Shown here piece after piece: positions 26,050-35,230 of a stretch of DNA of 64,000 nt (within the stretch, counting starts at the first letter, position 1; every line of letters begins with the position of its first letter). The translations under genes were made by a program, and so were the position numbers. The stretch is from Oligoflexus tunisiensis. Lineage in GTDB: Bacteria > Bdellovibrionota_B > Oligoflexia > Oligoflexales > Oligoflexaceae. The notes under the pieces are model-generated. The model was not told the DNA's origin. It worked only from the letters and a program-made list of their open reading frames with translations, and searched no databases. The stretch spans positions 5,373,778 through 5,437,777 of the forward strand of contig NZ_BDFO01000001.1 in assembly GCF_001748245.1 (NCBI RefSeq). Reading direction: 5' to 3'.

Positions 26050-28929
26050 ATGACCTCTGCTCAGCCTCACTTTGCCGCATCTGCTGCACTTGAAAGCGAT
26101 GAACTCGTTGTCCGTGGCGCGGAAGAGCACAATCTCAAACACGTTTCCGTCAGCGTCCCTAAAAAGAAACTGGTGGTTTTTACAGGCGTCTCCGGCTCCG
26201 GGAAATCAAGCCTGGCCTTTGACACCATCTTTGCCGAAGGGCAAAGGCGCTATGTTGAATCCTTGTCCTCCTATGCCAGGCAGTTCCTGGGCCAGATGGA
26301 CAAACCGAAATATGAATCCATTCGTGGCCTCGCGCCCACCATCTCGATCGAACAGAAATCGGCCAGCAAGAACCCGCGTTCCACGGTCGGCACCATTACG
26401 GAAGTTTATGACTATCTGCGCGTGCTCTATGCCCGCGTTGGGATTCAGCACTGCTATAAATGCGGCAAAAAAGTGGGACGGGGTGATGCCGCCAGCATGG
26501 TTCAGCAGATTCAGGAGATGCCGGAAGGCACCAAAATTCTGATTCTGGCGCCGCTGGTGGAGCATCGCAAAGGCACCCATAAGGAAGTGCTCGAAGTTCT
26601 GCAATCCCAGGGCTATGAACGCGTGCGGGTGAACGGATCGGTGGTCAGCATCACCGATGTGCAGGACCTGGCCAAACACAAAAAACACAGCATCGAGGCC
26701 GTGGTCGATCGTCTGATCGTCAAAGCGGGTTCGAGTTTTCGGCAAAGGCTCACCGACTCGGTGGAGCAGGCCTTGAAACGCGGCCAGGGCAAAATCATTG
26801 TCCATCCCGAAAACGGCTCCGACCTCCGCATGAGCGAGGAACGCAGCTGCTGCGGGATCGCCTATCCGGAACTCGATCCGCCGCTCTTTTCCTTTAATGC
26901 GCCGGCCGGTATGTGTCTGACCTGCAATGGACTCGGCACCGTGGTGGCCATGGATCCGGACAAGGTCATTCCCGATCCTTCGCTGTCCATTCGCGAGGGC
27001 GCGATCGTGCCCTGGGCCTCCTATTTCAAAAATGGTGACAGCAAGGAAGGCGGCTGGAGCAAGGAGCGTTTCAATGCCATGCGCAAACAGTGGGGCATTG
27101 ATTTTGACAAGCCCTGGTCGAAACTTGGCAAAAAGCAGCAGAATCTGATTCTTTACGGTGAGCCGGGCAAGTCCCTTTCCGTGAAATGGAAGGGCGCCCG
27201 CAGTGAAGGCACCTGGGAGACGGAATATGAAGGCATCCTGAAGAGCATGATGCGGCGCTATCTCTCCACGCAGTCGGAAGGCATGAAGGAGTGGTACGGC
27301 AAATTCATGTCCTCGCAGGCCTGTGAAAGCTGTGAAGGACGCCGCCTCAAACCGGAAGTTCTGTCCGTGCTGGTGCAGGGCAAATCGATCATTGAGCTTT
27401 GCCAGATGTCGATCGAGGACTGCCGCGCGTTTATGAAAGATCTGCAGCTCGGCGAGAATCAAAAGATGATCGCCAAGGAGCTGCTTAAGGAAATTCAGGC
27501 CCGCCTCAGCTTTCTGGTGAACGTGGGCCTGGGTTATCTGAGCCTCGATCGCAAGGGTCCGACCTTGTCCGGGGGTGAAGCCCAGCGCATCCGCCTTGCG
27601 TCGCAGATCGGTTCGGAACTGACCGGGGTTCTTTACATCCTCGATGAGCCATCGATCGGTTTGCACCAGCGTGACAATCAAAAACTTCTGAGCACGCTCA
27701 TGCATCTGCGCGATCTCGGGAACTCCTTGATCGTGGTCGAGCATGATCAGGAGACGATTGAAGCGGCCGACTGGATCGTCGACTTCGGTCCCGGTGCTGG
27801 CACCGAAGGCGGGCATATCGTGGCCAGCGGGCCTTTGAAATCCATCCTGAAGGAGAGCCGGTCCTTGACCGGTCAGTACCTCAGCGGCAAGCGCAAAATC
27901 GAAATCCCGACCCAGAGGCGACCGCGGGATGACAAGCGTTGCATCCTCATTGAAGGGGCGCAGGAAAACAATCTGCAGAATATCGATGTCAGCATTCCGG
28001 TGGGTCTTCTCACCGCCGTCACCGGCGTGTCCGGGGCGGGCAAGTCCACGCTGATCAATCATATTCTGTATCCCGCGCTGGCCAAAAAACTTCATGATGC
28101 CGACGTGGAAGTCGGTCGCCATAAGAAAATTCGTGGCCTCGAGCATATCGACAAGGTCATCAATATCGACCAGAAGCCGATCGGTCGGACGCCGCGCAGC
28201 AATCCGGCGACCTATACCAAGGTTTTTGATCTGATCCGTGATTTTTATGCGATGCTTCCGGAATCGCAGATGCGTGGCTATACCAAGGGCCGTTTTTCCT
28301 TCAACGTGAAGGGGGGCCGGTGCGAGCCGTGCCAGGGCGATGGTTTCATCAAGGTCGAGATGCACTTTCTCGCCGACGTGTTCGTGCCCTGTGAAGCGTG
28401 CAAGGGTTCACGTTTCAATGCGACGACCTGTGAAATCCTTTATAAGGGCCATTCGATTGCGGATATCCTGAAGCTATCCGTGCGGGAGGCTCGGGATGTC
28501 TTTGCCAAGCATCCGAAGATCGTGCAGGTGCTCGATACGCTGATTGAAGTGGGGCTGTCCTATATCTCCCTGGGTCAATCGGCAACGACACTCTCAGGCG
28601 GCGAGGCCCAGCGCATCAAGCTGGCTCGCGAACTGGCCAAGCGGGATACCGGACGGACCCTTTATGTACTGGATGAACCGACAACCGGTCTGCACTTCCA
28701 GGACATCGCGCATCTTTTGGACGTGATCCAGCGCCTGGTGAACGCGGGCAACAGCGTGGTCGTGATCGAACACAACCTCGATGTCATCAAATGCGCCGAC
28801 TGGGTGATTGATATCGGACCGGAGGGCGGCAAGGCCGGCGGTCAGCTGGTCGCCCAGGGGACACCGGAAGAAGTGGCCCGCGTCAAGGCCTCGCATACGG
28901 GGCGTTTTTTGAAGGATATATTGGGTTGA
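26050..28929 (+). CDS. uvrA: Excinuclease ABC subunit A
   Basis: 959 aa from ATG 26050; ATG 26041 abuts the AAAGG site and is too close. Two ABC cassettes: Walker A FTGVSGSGKSSLAFD and TGVSGAGKSTL, signatures LSGGEAQRIRLASQ and LSGGEAQRIKLAREL, Walker B YILDEPSIGLH and YVLDEPTTGLH. The second zinc module is intact (CEPCQGDG and CEACKG). The first-cassette zinc finger is altered: ERSCCG takes the place of the usual CxxCG, though CLTCNGLG remains. Damage recognition in nucleotide excision repair. Confidence 0.97.
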   Translation: MTSAQPHFAASAALESDELVVRGAEEHNLKHVSVSVPKKKLVVFTGVSGSGKSSLAFDTIFAEGQRRYVESLSSYARQFLGQMDKPKYESIRGLAPTISIEQKSASKNPRSTVGTITEVYDYLRVLYARVGIQHCYKCGKKVGRGDAASMVQQIQEMPEGTKILILAPLVEHRKGTHKEVLEVLQSQGYERVRVNGSVVSITDVQDLAKHKKHSIEAVVDRLIVKAGSSFRQRLTDSVEQALKRGQGKIIVHPENGSDLRMSEERSCCGIAYPELDPPLFSFNAPAGMCLTCNGLGTVVAMDPDKVIPDPSLSIREGAIVPWASYFKNGDSKEGGWSKERFNAMRKQWGIDFDKPWSKLGKKQQNLILYGEPGKSLSVKWKGARSEGTWETEYEGILKSMMRRYLSTQSEGMKEWYGKFMSSQACESCEGRRLKPEVLSVLVQGKSIIELCQMSIEDCRAFMKDLQLGENQKMIAKELLKEIQARLSFLVNVGLGYLSLDRKGPTLSGGEAQRIRLASQIGSELTGVLYILDEPSIGLHQRDNQKLLSTLMHLRDLGNSLIVVEHDQETIEAADWIVDFGPGAGTEGGHIVASGPLKSILKESRSLTGQYLSGKRKIEIPTQRRPRDDKRCILIEGAQENNLQNIDVSIPVGLLTAVTGVSGAGKSTLINHILYPALAKKLHDADVEVGRHKKIRGLEHIDKVINIDQKPIGRTPRSNPATYTKVFDLIRDFYAMLPESQMRGYTKGRFSFNVKGGRCEPCQGDGFIKVEMHFLADVFVPCEACKGSRFNATTCEILYKGHSIADILKLSVREARDVFAKHPKIVQVLDTLIEVGLSYISLGQSATTLSGGEAQRIKLARELAKRDTGRTLYVLDEPTTGLHFQDIAHLLDVIQRLVNAGNSVVVIEHNLDVIKCADWVIDIGPEGGKAGGQLVAQGTPEEVARVKASHTGRFLKDILG

Positions 28930-28943
28930 ATTAAGGTCGGATT

Positions 28944-28961
28944 GTGGGGGCATGCCCCCAC
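28944..28961. repeat. 18-bp perfect palindrome after uvrA
   Basis: GTGGGGGCATGCCCCCAC is a perfect palindrome 14 bases after the uvrA stop. It could form a GC-rich hairpin that protects or ends the message. No T tract follows on either strand, so a factor-independent terminator is not well supported. Confidence 0.5.
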
Positions 28962-28967
28962 CGTCCA

Positions 28968-29023
28968 TGTCATCTCAAAGACCGATCGCGAAGCCCTACT
29001 CTGTCATCTCAAAGACCGATCGC
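28968..29023. repeat. 22-bp direct repeat, 34-bp period, at the 3' end of the TPR-like gene
   Basis: Copies at 28968-28989 and 29002-29023 are identical over 22 bp. The second copy contains the last codons and TGA stop of the minus-strand gene at 29009; the first copy lies just beyond that stop. It looks like a duplication of the gene's 3' end. Confidence 0.75.
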
Positions 29024-30067
29024 AAGAGTGGTTTTCCGCGTATCCCCATTCAACCCGGCCAGCGACCACAGCCGCTGCGCATGAACCGGACGGCCCAGAC
29101 CATCCAACGCTTCCGCATGCCTTTGCAATATTTCTGCAGCCGGCATTTTCGGAACTGTCGGTAGCAGCCCACAGATAAAATCGCTGAAGCCATCATCCAA
29201 ACGACTCCAGAAGACCTGCGCCAGATCCTTGCTGACATGCAGCTTGAACAGGGCTGCCAGAACCATGGCTTCATCCGGCCGATACATGGTCCAATGCGCC
29301 AGGCTTAAAGCCCCCTGGGGCGTCAGGGCCACGATATTCACCAGATTCTGAACCTGCGCCGGCGTCAGCTGGGGCAGCAGGGCCTGGGCATGAAAAGGCA
29401 GATCCAGATAACGCTGGAGGAAATCGTAGCGCTCGTGTTCCAGGGACAGACGCAACACATCCTGGCTGGCATCCAGGCGGCTCAGGACGGTCAGAGCGCT
29501 TTCCACCAGACCGGCTTTCAGATAACACTCGCCCGCCTTCCGATAAAAATGGAAATCCTTTTCGGCCATCCTTTCCAGGCAGCGGGCCGCCTGTTCGTAC
29601 TTGCCGTCCTTCAGGAAAAATTCACTGGCCTTCAAATATTGTCCGTTGCGTTCATACACAACCGCCGCGCGATAAGGAACACCCATTCGTAAAAGAATGG
29701 CGCAGGCTTCCTCAATCAGGCCGTGGGACTCCAGAAGATCGATGGCCTTGCGTTGGAAATTGATCGACTCAAAAAGTTTGGCGGCATCCTGAAACTGCTG
29801 CAGCTCGATGAGTTCCTTGGCACGCAGATAGATTTTCTTCTGCTGACTGTTCAGCTGTGCAAAAAGGTCGGTTTTCCTTACGGCCACCGGAGCAGCCTTG
29901 GGCTTGCGCAGTTCCCCGACTTTTTTCTGGACCTTGGTGCTATGGGTTGCCTGCCAGAAGAAAACCACAATCGAACGCAGGAAGATGTAGACAATAATCC
30001 CCGCCAGGATCGTGGCAGGGAGCAGGAATTTGGCCAGAACTCCCAGATCGAGTATAGGTATTTTCAC
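29009..30067 (-). CDS. Membrane-anchored TPR-like helical-repeat protein
   Basis: 352 aa from GTG 30067, chosen because GAGGTG lies nine bases upstream; GTG 30079 would overlap that site. One N-terminal membrane helix (FLLPATILAGIIVYIFLRSIVVFF), a basic linker, then from about residue 70 a series of helical hairpins (KELIELQQFQDAAKLFESI, ACAILLRMGVPYRAAVVYERNGQYLKA, KYEQAARCLERM) of TPR type. Probably a cytoplasmic scaffold on the inner membrane. No partner is named by context. Convergent with uvrA. Confidence 0.7.
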   Translation of the reverse strand: MKIPILDLGVLAKFLLPATILAGIIVYIFLRSIVVFFWQATHSTKVQKKVGELRKPKAAPVAVRKTDLFAQLNSQQKKIYLRAKELIELQQFQDAAKLFESINFQRKAIDLLESHGLIEEACAILLRMGVPYRAAVVYERNGQYLKASEFFLKDGKYEQAARCLERMAEKDFHFYRKAGECYLKAGLVESALTVLSRLDASQDVLRLSLEHERYDFLQRYLDLPFHAQALLPQLTPAQVQNLVNIVALTPQGALSLAHWTMYRPDEAMVLAALFKLHVSKDLAQVFWSRLDDGFSDFICGLLPTVPKMPAAEILQRHAEALDGLGRPVHAQRLWSLAGLNGDTRKTTLAIGL

Positions 30068-30146
30068 AGATCCATTCACCTCATGATTGCTTTTTCATGG
30101 CGAGACCATTACTTTTTTGTTTTCTTTTTTCCAAAAAAGGGATCTG

Positions 30147-31076
30147 ATGATGAAATTCTCCGCCAAATGCATGCTCCTCTCTGTCTCCGCCGTATCCATT
30201 CCGGCTTTTGCTCAGGAAGAAGGAGCAGGATTCGAAAATTTTCTTTTGTCCAGCCCTTCCATTGTATCACCTTCTCAGCATTATCAGGTGACGGCGGGCC
30301 GTTTTGAGGCTCTGGCCGGGCTTCTGAGCGGGTCGTACGAGGTCAAACCAGGAGGAACGGAAATCGACCTCGAGGGTCAGTCCCTTGCGGCCGCCTATCA
30401 CCAGGCTCTTGGACAAATGGTTCTGGGTGCTGATATTCACTATGACACTTCAAAACAGGAAGGGGGCGGCTTCGATCTTGAAGGTTCTGAAACAGCGATT
30501 CGCCCGAGCCTGGCCTTTGCGATCAGCCCCATTTTCAGCCTCGGTGCCAGCATCAATATCTTCAGCGGCGAAGATGACTATCCCACCGGATCGGAATCCT
30601 ACAATTATAACACCTTTACAGTAGGTGGAACTTTGCATCAGGGCCCATGGGAAGCCTCCCTCGCCTTATCAACAGCCAATGAGGACGATGACAAGTCGAG
30701 CGCCAACGCACCTCAGACGATCATCGTGCATGGTCGTTACAAAGTGTTACCTGTCCTGGCTCTTGGTTTGCGCTATGATCAAGCGGACTATCCGGGCATC
30801 GAGCAGCCCACACAAACACTGGAAACAGAAACCAGCTACAGCCTGATTCTGGAATCCGCCGTCAGCGACAACTCCCGTGTGGAAGTGGCTTTCCGCTCCT
30901 TTTCGAACAGTAGCGGCATCGATGGATCCGACCTGACCCAAATCTTCCTGAGCGGTGGCTTCGACCTGGCTCCCAACATGGAACTGGGTGCCCAACTTCA
31001 GTTCGTGAGTGGTGAGTCCGATACCAGCGAGTCCAGTATTACCGGCTACGCCCTGACTTTCGCCATGATCAACTGA
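30147..31076 (+). CDS. Outer-membrane beta-barrel protein
   Basis: 309 aa from ATG 30147 (AAAGGGA upstream). Signal peptide ends PAFA/Q. The mature chain is a run of amphipathic strands (TVGGTLHQGPWEASLALST, LALGLRYDQADY, YSLILESAVSDNSRVEVAFRSF, MELGAQLQFVSG), and the final strand is short and Thr/Phe-rich. Likely a 12-16-strand barrel of unknown cargo. Followed by a strong terminator. Confidence 0.72.
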   Translation: MMKFSAKCMLLSVSAVSIPAFAQEEGAGFENFLLSSPSIVSPSQHYQVTAGRFEALAGLLSGSYEVKPGGTEIDLEGQSLAAAYHQALGQMVLGADIHYDTSKQEGGGFDLEGSETAIRPSLAFAISPIFSLGASINIFSGEDDYPTGSESYNYNTFTVGGTLHQGPWEASLALSTANEDDDKSSANAPQTIIVHGRYKVLPVLALGLRYDQADYPGIEQPTQTLETETSYSLILESAVSDNSRVEVAFRSFSNSSGIDGSDLTQIFLSGGFDLAPNMELGAQLQFVSGESDTSESSITGYALTFAMIN

Positions 31077-31088
31077 TCCGGTAAAAAT

Positions 31089-31122
31089 AAAAAAGCCCCC
31101 GGATCATTCCAGGGGCTTTTTT
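31089..31122. terminator. Bidirectional rho-independent terminator
   Basis: Stem AAAAAGCCCC/GGGGCTTTTTT with a short loop, T-rich on both strands. It serves both the barrel gene (plus) and the fructose bisphosphatase gene (minus), which converge here. Confidence 0.9.
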
Positions 31123-31134
31123 CTTCTCGAGAGC

Positions 31135-32091
31135 TTACCAACCGTAATTCGGCTTCGTCGCAAAATGATGACGGCTCGTGATCTCACGAATTGTCCCGGT
31201 CTGTGAGCGCATCACGATCGAATGCGTCGTAGCCCCGTACGGAGTATACCGCACGCCACGCAGATAGGAACCATTCGTCACACCCGTGGCAATAAACATC
31301 ACATGACCGCGGGCCAGATCATCCATACCGTACACACGATTTTCATCGGTAATACCCATGGCGCGCGCCCGCTTGCGTTCGTCGTCCTTGCGGAATTGCA
31401 GAACGCCTTGAATTTCTCCACCCAGGCAACGCAGGGCCGCGGCTGCAATCACGCCTTCCGGAGCGCCACCGATACCCATCAGCACATCGACACCGGTCCC
31501 GGAATCGGCCGTGGCAATCGCCGCGGAAACGTCACCGTCACCGATCAAACGAATACAGGCACCGGCCTGGCGAACTTCACCGATGAGTTCCTGATGCCGG
31601 GGACGGTCGAGGATAATCACAGTCAGATCTTCGACTTTTTTATGCAGAGCCTTGGCGATACGCTGCAGGTTCCACGTGGGTGTTTCATTGATATCGATAA
31701 CACCCCGGGCCCCAGGACCAACGGCCAGCTTCTTCATGTAAGTGTCAGGGGCATGCAGAAAGTTGCCATGCTCGGCGGCCGCAATTACGGCCAAGGCTTC
31801 GCTGCCACCTTTGGCGGTAATGGAGGTGCCTTCCAGAGGATCACAGGCGATATCAATCATGGGACCGCCCTTGCCAACCTTTTCCCCGATAAAGAGCATG
31901 GGCGCCTCGTCGCGCTCGCCTTCACCGATCACAATTGTTGCGTCAATATGCATGGAGTCAAAAGCGCGTCGCATGGATTCCACAGCAGCATGATCCGCTG
32001 CATTTTCGTCGCCACGTCCCACCCAGCGGGCTGCAGACAGGGCTGCCGCTTCGGTCACACGCACAAATTCCAATGCCAAGTTACGATCCAT
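31135..32091 (-). CDS. glpX: Class II fructose-1,6-bisphosphatase
   Basis: 318 aa, the usual GlpX length. Conserved runs are ALEFVRVTEAAAL, WVGRGDENAADHAAV, IGEGERDEAPMLFIGE, DIACDPLEGT (metal site), MGIGGAPEGVIAAAAL and GVRYTPYGATTHS. Gluconeogenic dephosphorylation of fructose-1,6-bisphosphate. ATG with AAGGGAA site. Confidence 0.95.
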   Translation of the reverse strand: MDRNLALEFVRVTEAAALSAARWVGRGDENAADHAAVESMRRAFDSMHIDATIVIGEGERDEAPMLFIGEKVGKGGPMIDIACDPLEGTSITAKGGSEALAVIAAAEHGNFLHAPDTYMKKLAVGPGARGVIDINETPTWNLQRIAKALHKKVEDLTVIILDRPRHQELIGEVRQAGACIRLIGDGDVSAAIATADSGTGVDVLMGIGGAPEGVIAAAALRCLGGEIQGVLQFRKDDERKRARAMGITDENRVYGMDDLARGHVMFIATGVTNGSYLRGVRYTPYGATTHSIVMRSQTGTIREITSRHHFATKPNYGW

Positions 32092-32239
32092 AGCCCGTTT
32101 CCCTTCTTAAAGACCTACAGAAATGTGAACTCCAGACACTCTTCCTAGCTGATCTGCCGCTAGGAGTCAAATACCAGGACCCGGACCGAGGGGCTTCACC
32201 CAGGGCGCGCATCACGCTTTGGTGGTTTTATAATAGGGA

Positions 32240-32950
32240 TTATTCGCCCAGAAGGCGGCTGATCAGGAGGGCGCGATCCTTGCGTAAATCACGCTGTTCC
32301 TGCAGGCTGAGGCTTCCACTTTGATCGGCATCATAGCGGCCGAGAACCAGCTCCCAGGAGTGAATCAGGAGGCGTCTCTGCTCCTGCGCCGTCAGACGAT
32401 CGAGGTCTTCCTGGATCATGGGGCCGATTGCGTGCAAAAATTCAGCACACTCATCGATCTGGATCAGCTCATCAGCACCGGCCACACGCAAAAAGAAAGC
32501 CTGATCAAAGGCGTGAGAAATCTTATCGGCGTCACGGCCCAGGAGCGCGGGATCAATTTTCAATCCAATGAATTCCTGTTCCGTCAGCTGTCCATCACGA
32601 TCCAGATCGCCGTAAGCATAAAGGGATTGCGTCATCAACTGCAGACGCGCCTCGGTGAAATTGGCCTGAAAATCAAATGCGGAAACCGACCCCGCCGGCA
32701 CCATCGGACCGAAGCCGCTGTCCAGCGTGGGACTGCCATAATCCCTGGAATACCGAAACACCTGATCCAGGTACCAGGCTGCAAAAAAAGCCTCATCCGG
32801 TCCGACCACGCCTTCGGATGCATCACCCTGCGTGCCCCTGGGCTCTTGATGCGTCACGGCTTCATCCTGAGCCTTGGGTGGCACCTGGCAGGCCGCCAGC
32901 ACCACAAAGCTCAACACGACTGAACCGAGGCAACGATTCCGTATGACCAT
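32240..32950 (-). CDS. EF-hand-containing lipoprotein
   Basis: 236 aa. Lipobox VVLAACQ after a basic N-terminus. Two calcium-binding loops fit the EF-hand pattern: DLDRDGQLTEQEF near residue 115 and RYDADQSGSLSLQEQ near 210; the rest is helical. AGGAG precedes the ATG. Likely a calcium-binding periplasmic or surface lipoprotein of unknown role. Confidence 0.75.
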   Translation of the reverse strand: MVIRNRCLGSVVLSFVVLAACQVPPKAQDEAVTHQEPRGTQGDASEGVVGPDEAFFAAWYLDQVFRYSRDYGSPTLDSGFGPMVPAGSVSAFDFQANFTEARLQLMTQSLYAYGDLDRDGQLTEQEFIGLKIDPALLGRDADKISHAFDQAFFLRVAGADELIQIDECAEFLHAIGPMIQEDLDRLTAQEQRRLLIHSWELVLGRYDADQSGSLSLQEQRDLRKDRALLISRLLGE

Positions 32951-33091
32951 GGACTGAGACTCCTATGTCTGCAATCTTTATCGGAGGGTTCGCACGGTAA
33001 CCTGATGCGGTCCCGCTCTGGACACGTTTCTCAAGATAAATCAAGCCACTGCCTGTTCCAGCGGCGGCCCATTTTTCATTCTTTCCGGCCA

Positions 33092-33751
33092 TCAGAATTG
33101 GGCAATTTTCGCGTGTATATCCCGGTTTTCCAAAATTCGCGTGCCCTTTTTTTCCGCCAGCGCCTCCTGCACCATCACCCGCGCCACAGCCTTGGCCGCA
33201 ATCGGTTTCCAGGTTTGCAAAAAGCGCGGATAAACCGGTTCCAGGAAACGCCAGGCGCCGATGGACAGGCGCTCCAGCGGCCTTTTTTCCTCGCGCTCCC
33301 CGAGCAGGAGCGAAGGACGATAGAACACAAGTGTTTCAAAACCAAACTTCTTAAGATCCTCTTCCATGCGCCCTTTGGTGCGCAGATAAAAGTTCTTGGA
33401 CCGCGGGTCAGCCCCCAGGGATGACACCACATGAAACTGCTTCACCCCCCGGGCTCGGATCGCCTGCGCAAAGCGGATCGGCAGGTGCCAGTCGATCTCT
33501 TCAAAAGCCGACTGCGATCCGGCTTTTTTAATGGTCGTTCCCAAACAGCAGAACGCCACATCCGCGTTCATATCCTTCAGGAGTGGCTCCAGATCGTTCA
33601 TGGGCCCGATCCGCTCGCTCCATTTTTTAACCTGAGGCGTCTGAGCCCGGCGGCCAATGCTGGTCAGCTGCGTGCATCCTGGTTCGGCCAAAAGCTCCTG
33701 GATCACCCAACCCCCAACCAGTCCTGTTGCTCCCACTATCACGGCTTGCAT
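33092..33751 (-). CDS. NAD(P)-binding Rossmann protein (SDR/HTATIP2-like)
   Basis: 219 aa. Opens with the nucleotide site VIVGATGLVGG, then VAFCCLGTTIKKAGS, FHVVSSLGADP (catalytic-Ser region) and a YLRTKGRMEE segment matching the YxxxK of atypical short-chain dehydrogenases. This is the HTATIP2/YbjT-like group. GAGGTG precedes the ATG. Divergent from the NADH dehydrogenase gene by 68 bp. Confidence 0.8.
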   Translation of the reverse strand: MQAVIVGATGLVGGWVIQELLAEPGCTQLTSIGRRAQTPQVKKWSERIGPMNDLEPLLKDMNADVAFCCLGTTIKKAGSQSAFEEIDWHLPIRFAQAIRARGVKQFHVVSSLGADPRSKNFYLRTKGRMEEDLKKFGFETLVFYRPSLLLGEREEKRPLERLSIGAWRFLEPVYPRFLQTWKPIAAKAVARVMVQEALAEKKGTRILENRDIHAKIAQF

Positions 33752-33819
33752 GGTTCACCTCGCTGTAGCCTCATTTGGCGATCCAGTATACAATAAGCTG
33801 GATGACCAGGGGAGAAATT

Positions 33820-35085
33820 ATGACAAAGCACGTGATTATCGTCGGTGCTGGCTTTGCCGGATTGAATGCAGCCAAAAAACTGGGACGCACGAAAGATATT
33901 CGCGTCACCCTTATCGATAAACGCAATCATCATCTCTTCCAGCCCCTGCTCTATCAGGTTTCCACCGCCGCGCTCAGCCCGGCGGATATCGCCGTGCCCA
34001 TCCGGGCCGTGCTCGCCAGGGATCAGAATACCAGCGTTCTCCTGGGACATGTCGATCGCGTGGATCTTGCAGCCAAAAAATTGTTTATGGAAGACCAGGT
34101 CTTCTCCTACGACTATCTGATTTTGGCCTGCGGTGCCAAACACAGCTATTTCGGCAAAAACGAATGGGAAGGGGATGCCCCTGGCCTCAAGACTTTGGAA
34201 CAGGCCACTGAAATCCGGCGGCGCATTCTGCTCGCGTTTGAAATGGCAGAACAGGAAAAGGATGTTGAAAAGCAAAAGAAACTGCAGACCTTCATCATCG
34301 TCGGTGGCGGCCCCACCGGAGTGGAGATGGCCGGTTCGATTGCCGAAATCAGTCGCCACACCTTTGCGCAGGATTTCAAAAACTTCAACCCGGCCCGCAC
34401 CCGCGTGATCCTGATCGAGACCGGAGCACGGATCCTCTCCGGCTTTGCCCCGAGTCTTTCGGAAAAAGCCACCGAGGATCTGGAGCGTCTCGGCGTTCAT
34501 GTCTGGACCAATTCACGCGTGACCAATATCACGGCGGATGGCGTTTATATCGGCAACGAATTCGTCGCCGCTTCCACCGTGATCTGGGCTGCGGGCGTGG
34601 CGCCGACCGGAGTGAATCAAACTCTGGGTGTGGCTCTGGATAGCGGCGGGCGCGTGATCGTGGAAAACGACTGCAGCCTGAAGGATTACCCCGAGGTTTT
34701 CGTGCTCGGGGATCAGGCGCACTTCCCGGGACCGGATGGCAAACCCCTGCCCGGCCTCGCCCCGGTGGCCAGTCAGCAGGGCAAGTATGTGGCCCGGGTC
34801 ATCAAAGCTCGTTTAAAAGGGGCCGCCATCGAACCCTTCCGTTACCTTGATAAAGGCGCAATGGCCACCATCGGGCGTAACAAGGCGATTGCGGAAATGG
34901 GCCCGATCAAGCTCACCGGCATCATCGCCTGGCTCGCCTGGCTTGTCGTGCACATTTATTACTTGATTGGTTTCAAAAACCGTCTGCTGGTCTTCATGCA
35001 GTGGGCCTGGTCGTATCTCACGTATAAAAAAGGCGCGCGCCTGATCCTGAACAAGGAATGGCGCACGCATACGGCTCCGAAATAG
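33820..35085 (+). CDS. ndh: Type II NADH dehydrogenase (NDH-2)
   Basis: 421 aa from ATG 33820 with GGGGAG. FAD site IVGAGFAGLNAAKKL at the N-terminus, NADH site IVGGGPTGVEMAGSIAE near residue 165, AAGVAPTGV and the C-terminal FAD segment VFVLGDQAHF...GLAPVASQQGKYVA. C-terminal amphipathic or hydrophobic helices (IIAWLAWLVVHIYYLIGF) dock it on the membrane. Passes electrons from NADH to quinone without proton pumping. The last eight codons and stop lie in the first unit of a 39-bp tandem array. Confidence 0.92.
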   Translation: MTKHVIIVGAGFAGLNAAKKLGRTKDIRVTLIDKRNHHLFQPLLYQVSTAALSPADIAVPIRAVLARDQNTSVLLGHVDRVDLAAKKLFMEDQVFSYDYLILACGAKHSYFGKNEWEGDAPGLKTLEQATEIRRRILLAFEMAEQEKDVEKQKKLQTFIIVGGGPTGVEMAGSIAEISRHTFAQDFKNFNPARTRVILIETGARILSGFAPSLSEKATEDLERLGVHVWTNSRVTNITADGVYIGNEFVAASTVIWAAGVAPTGVNQTLGVALDSGGRVIVENDCSLKDYPEVFVLGDQAHFPGPDGKPLPGLAPVASQQGKYVARVIKARLKGAAIEPFRYLDKGAMATIGRNKAIAEMGPIKLTGIIAWLAWLVVHIYYLIGFKNRLLVFMQWAWSYLTYKKGARLILNKEWRTHTAPK

Positions 35086-35230
35086 CGACGATTTGCCTGG
35101 CGCACGCAGACCGCTCCGAAATAGCGACGATTTGCCTGGCGCACGCAGACCGCTCCGAAATAGCGACTATTTCCTTGACGCACGCAGACCGCTCCGAAAT
35201 AGCGACTATTTCCTTGGCGCACGCAGACCG
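35061..35230. repeat. 39-bp tandem repeat array spanning the stops of two convergent genes
   Basis: Units at 35061, 35100, 35139 and 35178, plus a partial unit from 35217; core GCGCACGCAGACCGCTCCG. Units 1-2 and 3-4 form two subtypes (GACGATTTGCC and GACTATTTCC). Unit 1 supplies the TAG of ndh on the plus strand; unit 4 supplies the TAG of the propeller lipoprotein on the minus strand. Each later unit also holds the small palindrome AAATAG-CGA-CTATTT, a stop in both directions. Confidence 0.85.

Noticed and set aside
26206..28365. 719-codon open frame on the minus strand
   Set aside because: Fully antisense to uvrA, which is unmistakable.
35061..35230. CRISPR array
   Set aside because: Units are contiguous with no unique spacers and no cas genes are present.
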